A DNA stretch of 64,000 nucleotides from Uranotaenia lowii. Its lineage: Eukaryota; Arthropoda; Insecta; Diptera; Culicidae. The notes beneath the pieces are model-generated. The model was not told the origin of the DNA. It saw nothing but the letters and a program-made list of their open reading frames with translations, and did not search any database. Made by a program: the position numbers and the translations under genes. Shown here in pieces: positions 12,461-21,197 of the stretch; the first letter of the stretch is position 1, and each line of letters starts with the position of its first letter. Location of the stretch: contig NC_073691.1 in NCBI RefSeq assembly GCF_029784155.1, forward strand, positions 24,287,639-24,351,638, given 5' to 3'.

Positions 12461-15400
12461 ATGCCGGGCTCAAGAACTACGAAGAAGGAAGACCCATCAC
12501 TGAGGCACCTGACGGTGAAATGTTCCAACATCCAGGCATCCCTACAGGACATTTTCCGATTTGTGGAGGATTTTACGGACGATACCATGACGGAGATGAT
12601 CGAGGTGCGGCTTACAAGGTTGGACGAGCTGTGGGAAGGTTTCGAAAATGTGATGATAGATATTCAATCACACGAGGAACATGTTGAGGAAGATAATCCA
12701 AATATTGAGCGGAAAAGACGAGAGTTTAGTAATCTTTATTATCAAGCAAAGGCTTTCATGTTGAGCAAGGTTAAGGATCGTACCGTACCGAATAGTTCTG
12801 GACAGTTGCCTAGGGGATTAGATTCGACAATTCAAGAAACACATGACCATATTAGACTACCTCAAATCAAGTTACCTTCCTTCTCAGGTGATATTGATGA
12901 ATGGCTCGGGTTTAGAGATCTGTTTATTTCCTTAATTCATGTTAAACCAGAACTTCCAGATATTGAAAAGTTCTATTATCTGAAAGGATGCTTGCAAGGA
13001 GAAGCCAGGGCCCTACTAGATCCTATTCAAGTATCACAAGCTAATTATCAGGTAGCATGGGACACACTCGTCAATCGGTACAGTAATAGTAAGCTATTAA
13101 AGAGAAGACAGATTAGCTCCCTGTTTGGCCTACCCACGATGCACAAGGAATCGGTGACGGAGCTCCAGTCCCTTTTAGATGGATTCGAGAGAATAGTTCA
13201 CACTCTTGACCAGGTGGTTCATGTTAACGATTATAAAGATTTGTTGTTGGTTAATTTCCTCACTGCACGTCTGGATCATGTAACTCGTCGATCTTGGGAA
13301 GAGCATTCCTCAACAGAAGAACAGGATACCATAGAAGATTTAATCAGTTTTCTCCATCGACGTATTAGGATCCTGGAATCGCTTCCGCCGAAAGTGATAG
13401 AATCTAAAGGAGTTAATCAAAATTCTACAAATAGATCAAGGCCCACTTTACTTAGAACGAGTTACGCTACTGCACAGTCAATTGGAATTCAATGTGCGTT
13501 ATGTAAGGAGGATCATCTTTTGCATCAATGCTCCGATTTTAGACATCTTCCAGTAAACGAACGAGATGCGTTTTTGAAAAGTCATTCGTTGTGCCGGAAT
13601 TGCTTTAGAATTGGTCACCATGCTAAGGAATGCCAGTCAAGATTCTCGTGTAGAATCTGTAAAGGGCGACACCATACGCTCGTATGCTTCAAAACCAACC
13701 GGCAGGATGGAGTTCTGGAGGATTCCCAGGTTAGGATCAGCAACACGTCATCAGCTACGGAGGAGGCTGAAGAATCAAACCCGTCTTTTGAAGTGACTAC
13801 CACGGCGACTACAAGCACTACCGTTTCTAATTGCAACGCTTATAACACTTCACGAATTTTATTAGCGACTGCAGTGGTGTTGATTGAGGATGACATAGGC
13901 TGTCAGGTTCCGGCTCGAGCGCTCCTGGATTCGGGTTCGGAAAGTAACTTCATTACAGAAACATTAAGTCAAAGGATTAACTTGTCACGCGAAAGGGTTC
14001 AAATTTCCGTGTCTGGAATTGGTCAAGCCTCTTTAAAGGTGAAGCAAAGAGTGCACGCTGTTATCAAGTCTAAAAACTCTAACTTCAACAAGCCAATGAG
14101 TTTTCTTGTGCTTCCAAGGGTAACAGCGAATCTACCAACTACTACAATCAACACAAGGGAATGGAAAATACCAGACGGATTTAAACTGGCAGATCCGTCA
14201 TTTTTCGAATCCAAGTCGGTCGACATCGTTCTTGGAATCGAGGCATTTTTTGAATATTTTGAGACTGGCCGTAGAATTTCCTTAGGGGATGGCATGCCGG
14301 CACTTACAGAGTCTGTATTTGGATGGATCGTTAGTGGAGGGCTCGCGGATCCAAGTCAATCACTAAAACTTAATTGCCACGTTTCTATGGAAGCGAAATT
14401 GGAAGAAATTCTCACACGATTCTGGGCTGCAGAAGAAGTTGGAACCAGCCGGAAATACTCACCAGAGGAACAACGTTGTGAAGATATGTTCCGGGAATCC
14501 ATAAAGCGTAATGGAGAGGGCCGTTATATAGTGTCACTTCCAAAAATTACCAACATTTGGGGCCAATTAGGAAGCTCGAAGGATATTGCCTTGAGACGTT
14601 TACATTCCACCGAGAGACGATTAGCAAGAAACGAAGAACTTCGAAAACAATATCTTTTGTTTATGGCCGAATACGAAATGTTAGGGCATATGCAAGAAAT
14701 TATTCCCCAGGAGGTTAGTTCAGTTAAGCGATGTTATTTACCACACCACCCTGTTATTAAAGAGGACAGCACAACTACCCGATTAAGAGTGGTTTTTGAT
14801 GCATCCTGCAAAACTTCTTCAGGATGTTCACTGAACGATCTTCTACTTACTGGCCCTGTCATTCAGGATGATTTAAGAGAAATTATACTCCGATGCCGAA
14901 CGAAACAGATATTAGTAGTAGCAGACGTGGAGAAAATGTTTCGACAGGTGCTGGTCAACCCTAAGGATAGGCCGTTGCAAACCATTCTATGGCGCGCCTC
15001 TCCATTAAACGAAGTTAAAACGTATGAACTGAACACAATTACTTACGGGACGAAGGCCGCGCCCTTCCTGGCAACAAGGGTTCTGAAGCAATTGGCGTTA
15101 GATGAAAGGCATCGATTTCCGTTGGCAGCGAAAGCATATTTGGAGGATACTTACATGGATGACGTTATTACGGGGGCGGACGACGCTGAGACAGCACTCG
15201 AGCTGAGGATTCAGCTGGAAAAAGCTGCTACTTGCGGTGGATTCCGTCTCCGAAAATTCGCTTCGAACGCTAAACAAATTTTGGAGAGTGTGTCTAAGGA
15301 AAACCTGGCAATTTTGGATTCATCGATACATCTCGACGCAGATCCATCGGTGAAAACTCTTGGGTTATCTTGGCTACCCAACTCAGATGTTCTCATGTTT

Positions 15401-17764
15401 CGTTTCAATGTACCTGTGCTTCCTGAACACGAAACTTTAACCAAACGTCGTATTTTATCGGTTATTGCCACGCTTTTTGACCCATTGGGATTACTTGGTG
15501 CAGCAATAACCAAGGCAAAGATATTGATGCAGCAGCTCTGGACTCTTAAAGATGAATGCGGAAATAGGTTGGGCTGGGATCAACCTGTGCCTTCTACGGT
15601 GGGTGAGATTTGGAGGAACTACTACTATCAGCTACCTGTTTTCAATCAGATCCAGGTGAACCGTTGCGTTATTTTGCCTAATGCAATTACAGTGGAATTT
15701 CATTGCTTTTCGGACGCGTCAGAGCGAGCGTTCGGTGGTTGTATTTATGTTCGGAGTTTCGATGCCCAAGGCGCGGTTAAAATTCAGTTGTTGTCGTCTA
15801 AATCAAAGGTAGCACCATTAAAATGCCAGAGCATTCCGCGCTTAGAGCTATGTGGAGCGCTGCTAGTTGCTGAACTCGAGGAGAAGGTGAGAAAAGCGGT
15901 AAAAATCCAAACCATCGGCACTATTTTTTGGACAGACTCGACCTGCGTGTTGAGATGGATTCAAGCTCCACCACTGACGTGGACTACCTTTGTAGCCAAC
16001 AGAGTATCAAAAATTCAAACTCTAACAAACGGATGTGAATGGCGACATGTATCAGGCTTAGACAATCCGGCAGATCTAATCTCAAGAGGAATATCACCTA
16101 CAAACATAGTGGATAATCATTTCTGGTGGAACGGACCAGCATGGTTGAAGGAAAACAGGGAACAGTGGCCAACTTCATCAGATGATATTCCAGCAGACGT
16201 TGGAAATGACGAGCTACGACGCACAACAGTTGCTGCAACAGGATCGAGCTACGCTGACTTCAATGAATGGTTTTTTGGGAAATTCTCTAGTTATTTTGAA
16301 ATGATTAGGAAAACGGCATATTTATTACGCTTTATGAAACTGATTCAAAAAAAATTAGAAGGTGAACCTAATGCATTTCTGTCCAGCGCTGAAATAAAAG
16401 AAGCTGAAAGAGTTTTGATTCATCGAGTTCAACAGGAAACGTTTGCGGCGGAAATTACAGCACTAAGGAAAAACGAAGATGTCTCCTCAAAATCTCCGTT
16501 GAAATGGTTTCGCCCGTTTTTAGACGAGGATGGATTGGTTCGTTTAGGTGGTCGTTTGAAAAATTCTTCCGAAATTGCCGGTTTCAAAAATCCAGTGATC
16601 CTACCTGCAAGACATATCATCACCCGATTAATTTTTGAGCATTATCATCTTCGCCTTATGCATGCCGGACCTCAGCTCCTTCTTGCATCGGTTCGCCAAA
16701 AATTCTGGCCACTAGGCGGCAGAAGCGTTGCCAAGCAAATAGTGCATAAATGCATCAAGTGTTTCCGGTCAAGGCCTACGCCCATTCAACAGCTGATGGG
16801 AGACTTACCAGCGGTCCGTGTAACGGAGTCCCGACCATTCGCAAATACAGGTGTGGACTATTTTGGGCCAATGTACACTAGACCAGCTCCCCGTCGCCCA
16901 GCGGTCAAGGCCTACGTAGCTATCTTTATATGCATGTGCACAAAGGCTGTCCACATGGAGCTCGTGACGGATCTGTCTACCGATTGTTTCATTAAGGCTT
17001 TGCAACGGTTCATTTCTAGGCGCGGATTTTGTTCACAAATCTTTTCAGATAATGGAACCAATTTTGTTGGCGCAAGAAACAAATTTGTAGAGTTGCAGCG
17101 TCTGTTAAAAAATAAAACGCATCATGAAAAGGTTTCCAAGGAATGCTCAAGGCTGATGATTCAGTGGCACTTTAGTCCTCCTGCCTCTCCGCATTTTGGG
17201 GGGCTTTGGGAGGCTGCGGTTCGGTCGGCAAAGAAACATTTGTTGATTGTGATTGGCGAAACCCCTCTTCCACCAGAAGATTTATCAACACTCGTAATTC
17301 AAGCTGAAGCTTGCCTAAACTCACGCCCGATTATGCCGTTGAAGGATGATCCGACTGATTTGGAACCGCTAACTCCGGCTCACTTTATCATTGGTACTAG
17401 TTTGCAGGATTTGCCCGAAGAAGATATGGAAGCATGCCCTGATAATCGTCTCAGCCATTTTCAGTTGATATGTAAAAAGAAACAGTTATTTTGGAAACGA
17501 TGGCATCACGAATATCTTAGCCTGCTGCAAGGAAGAAACAAACGTTGGAAGTCTCCTGTAAAGGTCGAAGTTGGACGGTTAGTTGTTGTTTGTGATGAGC
17601 GTACTGCGCCCTGCAACTGGAGGATGGGCAGGATAGAAGAGGTGTACCCTGGGTCCGATGGCACTGTACGTGTGGTGAAATTAAAAACGGCATCTGGATC
17701 AATTACACGAGAGGCCGAGAAGGTTTGCGTTTTACCAATCTACAGTGATAGTGAATCCCAATAA
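12461..17764 (+). CDS. BEL/Pao Gag-Pol polyprotein
   Basis: A single uninterrupted frame of 1767 residues. In order: a Gag/DUF1759-like N-terminal half (about residues 1-300, with LPSFSGDIDEW near 145); a zinc-knuckle region around 343-410 with a CX2CX4HX4C box (CRNCFRIGHHAKEC); an aspartic protease with LLDSGSESNF near 487; a reverse transcriptase with YMDDV near 898; an RNase H-like domain (FSDAS near 1083, FWTDST near 1157); and an integrase with an HH-CC zinc finger (CIKC near 1430) and a D-D-E core (GVDYFGP near 1464, FSDNGTNF near 1527, GLWEAAV near 1584). The domain order PR-RT-RH-IN, the integrase fused in frame and the DUF1759/DUF1758 style are BEL/Pao hallmarks. The products process, copy and integrate the element. 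The start ATG at 12461 has G at -3. All catalytic residues appear present. Confidence 0.97.
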   Translation: MPGSRTTKKEDPSLRHLTVKCSNIQASLQDIFRFVEDFTDDTMTEMIEVRLTRLDELWEGFENVMIDIQSHEEHVEEDNPNIERKRREFSNLYYQAKAFMLSKVKDRTVPNSSGQLPRGLDSTIQETHDHIRLPQIKLPSFSGDIDEWLGFRDLFISLIHVKPELPDIEKFYYLKGCLQGEARALLDPIQVSQANYQVAWDTLVNRYSNSKLLKRRQISSLFGLPTMHKESVTELQSLLDGFERIVHTLDQVVHVNDYKDLLLVNFLTARLDHVTRRSWEEHSSTEEQDTIEDLISFLHRRIRILESLPPKVIESKGVNQNSTNRSRPTLLRTSYATAQSIGIQCALCKEDHLLHQCSDFRHLPVNERDAFLKSHSLCRNCFRIGHHAKECQSRFSCRICKGRHHTLVCFKTNRQDGVLEDSQVRISNTSSATEEAEESNPSFEVTTTATTSTTVSNCNAYNTSRILLATAVVLIEDDIGCQVPARALLDSGSESNFITETLSQRINLSRERVQISVSGIGQASLKVKQRVHAVIKSKNSNFNKPMSFLVLPRVTANLPTTTINTREWKIPDGFKLADPSFFESKSVDIVLGIEAFFEYFETGRRISLGDGMPALTESVFGWIVSGGLADPSQSLKLNCHVSMEAKLEEILTRFWAAEEVGTSRKYSPEEQRCEDMFRESIKRNGEGRYIVSLPKITNIWGQLGSSKDIALRRLHSTERRLARNEELRKQYLLFMAEYEMLGHMQEIIPQEVSSVKRCYLPHHPVIKEDSTTTRLRVVFDASCKTSSGCSLNDLLLTGPVIQDDLREIILRCRTKQILVVADVEKMFRQVLVNPKDRPLQTILWRASPLNEVKTYELNTITYGTKAAPFLATRVLKQLALDERHRFPLAAKAYLEDTYMDDVITGADDAETALELRIQLEKAATCGGFRLRKFASNAKQILESVSKENLAILDSSIHLDADPSVKTLGLSWLPNSDVLMFRFNVPVLPEHETLTKRRILSVIATLFDPLGLLGAAITKAKILMQQLWTLKDECGNRLGWDQPVPSTVGEIWRNYYYQLPVFNQIQVNRCVILPNAITVEFHCFSDASERAFGGCIYVRSFDAQGAVKIQLLSSKSKVAPLKCQSIPRLELCGALLVAELEEKVRKAVKIQTIGTIFWTDSTCVLRWIQAPPLTWTTFVANRVSKIQTLTNGCEWRHVSGLDNPADLISRGISPTNIVDNHFWWNGPAWLKENREQWPTSSDDIPADVGNDELRRTTVAATGSSYADFNEWFFGKFSSYFEMIRKTAYLLRFMKLIQKKLEGEPNAFLSSAEIKEAERVLIHRVQQETFAAEITALRKNEDVSSKSPLKWFRPFLDEDGLVRLGGRLKNSSEIAGFKNPVILPARHIITRLIFEHYHLRLMHAGPQLLLASVRQKFWPLGGRSVAKQIVHKCIKCFRSRPTPIQQLMGDLPAVRVTESRPFANTGVDYFGPMYTRPAPRRPAVKAYVAIFICMCTKAVHMELVTDLSTDCFIKALQRFISRRGFCSQIFSDNGTNFVGARNKFVELQRLLKNKTHHEKVSKECSRLMIQWHFSPPASPHFGGLWEAAVRSAKKHLLIVIGETPLPPEDLSTLVIQAEACLNSRPIMPLKDDPTDLEPLTPAHFIIGTSLQDLPEEDMEACPDNRLSHFQLICKKKQLFWKRWHHEYLSLLQGRNKRWKSPVKVEVGRLVVVCDERTAPCNWRMGRIEEVYPGSDGTVRVVKLKTASGSITREAEKVCVLPIYSDSESQ

Positions 17765-17840
17765 TTTCAACAATTCAAAAATATCAAATTGTACGTCGAA
17801 GAGGATACTTTGTTTCTTTTCAGAAATTTCTGGAAATTTC

Positions 17841-17854
17841 AGGGTGGGTGAGAA
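17841..17854 (+). promoter_or_regulatory. polypurine tract of BEL/Pao element
   Basis: AGGGTGGGTGAGAA, purine-rich and immediately upstream of the 3' LTR, is the expected primer for plus-strand DNA synthesis. It is interrupted by two T residues, so it is not a perfect tract. Confidence 0.6.
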
Positions 17855-18453
17855 TGTTGGAGTCAAAAAGCGATCACCTCACCCTGATTGATTATCCCCC
17901 AAATGGTTTTGGAAATTGTGCTGCGTAGATACAAACCTGTCGTGGTCAGCTAGCGATGGCAGTTACAAACAATCGTTTTAGTGGGAGCAATTTTTCTCCC
18001 TCCCAAATAGTGGATCAAATTTCGAGAGGATCATCATTATTACCGTCAGTAACGATCAATTGGAGCCATCAATGATGCCGCGGGCTCTCAAGGCTCTTGC
18101 TACGGGAGAATTTCTGGCAAAGGTTACATAAGAGGGAGCAGTGAGTGGTCAAATGGGGATTCTAGCGTAGGCTTAGTTGTAGAGTCAGTACTCGTTCGAT
18201 CACCAATTAGCACGGTCATGTATATTCATGTTTAGTTTAAGTAAACTCCATGTAATATAAGTTCAAAGTCAATATACTTGTTTTAATTAAAGTTGTGTTT
18301 TTGGAACCAAACCATACGCGTTTATCTGTTCTGTGCATGCGAAAGAAGAAGGACCATTGAAGCCCACCGATTACTTGCCTAGACCATAGTTGGGATTGTG
18401 GAACGCGAAATAGTCTATCGAAGGAATTAAAAATCTTAGGCCACCTCCCAACA
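17855..18453 (+). repeat. BEL/Pao 3' LTR
   Basis: 599 bp, identical by eye to the 5' LTR. It is followed directly by the TGGTC target-site duplication and the resumed 9-bp satellite. Confidence 0.96.
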
Positions 18454-18853
18454 TGGTCAATTTGGTCATTTTGGTCATTTTTGTCATTTTGTCATTTTGT
18501 CATTTTGGTCATTTTTGTCATTTATGTCATTTTTGTCAATTTAGTCATTTTTGGAAATTTCATCATTTTTGTCAATTTTGTCATTTTAGTCATTTTTGAC
18601 ATTTTTGTCATTTTTTTTTCATTTTTGTCATTTGTGTCTTTTTTGTCATTTTTGACATTTTTGTCATTTTTGTCATTAGGTCAATTTGGTCATTTTGGTC
18701 ATTTATGATTATATTATTAAATTTGTCACTTTTGTAATTTTTGTCATTTCTAACATTTCTGTCATTTTTGTTATTTCTGTCATTTCTGTCATTTCGGTCA
18801 TTTTTGTCGTTTCTGTCATTTTTGTCATTTTAGATTTTTTTGTCATTTGTCAT
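18454..18853. repeat. 9-bp satellite array, copy 1 (right part)
   Basis: Continuation of the TTTTTGTCA array displaced by the BEL element. It matches 23161-23545 of copy 2 almost exactly, and then breaks off at 18853, where the second copy of the segmental duplication begins. Confidence 0.93.
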
Positions 18854-19563
18854 CACCCCGGAGAGGATCATGGTTATCATGTTTCACAACTTTTAATCGA
18901 AATTCGAACGCGTTTAACGATTCCTGCCGCTGCCGCCTGTGGGTGATTTGGGTACTAACTAGGCTAGCTTTATCAAGGCTTGAATGTAGTGCATTAGAAC
19001 TGGTACCTAGTTGATATAAGCTTGATTTAATGATAGGATAATTTGAAAGAATGTAGACTAGGTATCCACCAGAATTAACTAACGATTTTTAAATGATTGG
19101 ATTTTTTTTTTGTAAGATCAAAACACAAAATTGATTCCACAGATCTACATACATGAGGATAACAATGGTTGTATAGGAAAAAAATCATGACAGAATCTTA
19201 AAAACCGACCATATACATTTTGTAGATTGGCCCAAAAAAACTTCTGTGCAAAATTTCAGCTGATTCGGACTTGACTAAAGGGTGCCTCAAATGGCTCAAA
19301 GTTTTGGTTTTCTCACCCTCAAAAATCATCTAAGAAAGGACGACTAAAGGAAATCCGCAAAATCGAAATTTTAATTTCGATGCAGAATGACCTAGAAATG
19401 CATGAAACTTCGGGATCTAACGTTATCTTGAAAAAAAAAAAGGGTCAAAACACGACTTACTGGGACTCGGATAATCGACCAGTTTTCCAAAACCAACTTC
19501 CAACCAAAGTCCCAGTCGATTTTTAGCGAATAAAAATTTCGGGATAACACCAGATCTAGACGT

Positions 19564-20810
19564 CCCGCATAATTAAAAACAGTTGGGGATATAGTACTAA
19601 CTATTAACTTAATATATTGGTAGCAGTACCAGTATGAAATATCTTCCAAGTATCATTTCATTATACATGTTCAAAATTTTATTACCTCAATAAATTATGA
19701 CAGGATCGTATCAGTGACAGTGACAATATGATATATGATTTAGTAAGTATAGTATAATAAGAGAATAAAAATTTGCAACCTTTGAATATTGTCTCTGGAC
19801 CTTATCCAGGACTCTAACAGTGTACGACAAAGTTTCCTTATATTTTCTTAGCATTAGACATTAAATTAAAAAAAAAAACAACATTGACAACATTGTATGA
19901 GTTAGACAAGTCGTTATCATTTCACCTCTTGCGGATAATAACTAATATTGTTATTTTAAGATGTAGTTGTGAGCTTATGCATTTTTTCGCTCTTGGGTTC
20001 AGCATCTGCTAATTTTCACTTCACTTCGTTAAAATTTGTGTCGGCAACCCCACGCCAGGTTCGGAACTGAAAACTGTGTTCAAAATGGCTCCGAAAAAAA
20101 AGAATCACGCTGAGAAAAACACACAGAACGCGAAAAGTAAGTAAAACTATATTATATTATCGATAAAAACTAGTGAGATTAAATAAAACTAATGAAATTA
20201 CAGAAACAAAGATCTCTGCTGAGCGGAGAGCGGAAAAAAAATCTACTGAAAGGCTGAACAATGCAGATCTGCACAAATAGGTAAGATTGTATAATCCATG
20301 TATAATATCAGAAATAAAAAATAAAAATCTCAACATTTAAATTTTTTAATTTTATTTTATTTTTTGTGGGAAAGAATTGGAACTATATTGGTTATGGTAC
20401 AGGGAAGCTCTTTTTAAAAATATTTTACAATATGCGGAACGTATGATTGAGCGTTATTTTTACTACAAACTACTATAAGCAAACTATATCCATTGAAGTT
20501 GATGAAATCTATGATTTTGTATTCCAACGTAGCTAGAACATTCAGGTAGATTGTTTTGCTCGCCAAAAGTGGATGATATTTTAACCGTATCCAATAATGT
20601 AGCATGAAATATTTGTTCGAAAAAATCGCTCTTTTTGAATGGTAAACATGCTTAACAGCCCTTTCCCCATATGGTACTTTAACAGATAATCATAATACAG
20701 ATTGTTAATATGGTCTGTGTTATTGTACATATACTGTTCACTTTACAATAAACGATAACGTTTAGAGACAATATAGAATATTCTCTATATATTGTAATTG
20801 ATTATGCGGG
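19564..20810 (+). mobile_element. TIR DNA transposon, 1247 bp, internally deleted derivative
   Basis: This sequence is absent from the paralogous position 8605-8606, so its ends are exact. The ends are the perfect 10-bp inverted repeat CCCGCATAAT...ATTATGCGGG, with weaker pairing continuing inward. The flanks are GT on both sides (19562-19563, 20811-20812), giving a 2-bp duplication of the GT in the empty site. TIR and TSD do not match a superfamily that I can name. It carries a short spliced-looking frame (20085-20280), but no transposase catalytic domain. I infer a non-autonomous derivative that kept the 5' exons of a larger element. Confidence 0.9.
20085..20280 (+). CDS. two-exon micro-ORF, truncated transposase-like N terminus
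   Basis: Exon 1 at 20085-20136 begins ATGGCTCCGAAAAAA. It ends at a consensus donor (GTAAGT, 20137), and the intron is 67 bases with a TTACAG acceptor. Exon 2 is 20204-20280. Joined, the two give 42 residues in one frame: a very basic peptide starting MAPKKKNHAEK, with KISAERRAEKKSTERL in its second half. The stop TAG is followed immediately by a second donor-like GTAAGA (20281). This suggests that exon 2 originally spliced onward and that the rest of the gene was deleted. Basic AER-rich N termini are common in insect DNA-transposon proteins, but the family is not identified. Whether it is expressed is unknown. Confidence 0.5.
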
Positions 20811-21197
20811 GTATCATGCATTTCTAAGTAATTTGGCATCAAAATTTACATTTTGATTTTCCGGATCTCCATGGCCCCCGCCCCCTTTGGTGATTTTTGT
20901 AATTTTAATTTCGAATTTTAACAAAAAAAAAGTTCGAGATAACATCAGATCCATACATACATCTAAAGACTGAGAATATAAATTATTATGTTCTTTTCTC
21001 GATTTCAAAACCGCTTGTGGCCTAAAATGCTTCCATTTTGGTTAAAACGAGAGACAACATTTATACAAACTTTAAAAATAAGATGAAGGTACCTACTCGG
21101 GTTTTGATTTGAAATAAAACGAAAAAAGTTTTGGAGTTTCTTTTTGAATATTTTGTTCTCACGCGATGCGGATAAAGTTCCGGAATAGAAGCTTACA

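Larger units (their letters stand above)
10838..18453 (+). mobile_element. BEL/Pao LTR retrotransposon, full length (7616 bp)
   Basis: Two direct 599-bp LTRs (10838-11436 and 17855-18453) start TGTTGG and end CCAACA. They enclose a tRNA primer-binding site, a single gag-pol frame of 1767 codons and a purine-rich tract. The 5-bp target-site duplication is TGGTC (10833-10837 and 18454-18458). It is confirmed by the unoccupied paralogous site in segmental duplication copy 2 at about 23161-23165. I see no difference between the LTRs and no break in the frame, so the insertion is young and may still be competent. No env-like frame follows pol. Confidence 0.97.
18854..21197. repeat. segmental duplication copy 2, unique leader
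   Basis: 18854-19563 plus 20811-21197 repeats 7897-8989 with very few differences. It is split by the 1247-bp insertion at 19564-20810. The junction at 18853/18854 joins satellite directly to CACCCCGG, which makes the two copies head-to-tail tandem. Confidence 0.9.
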
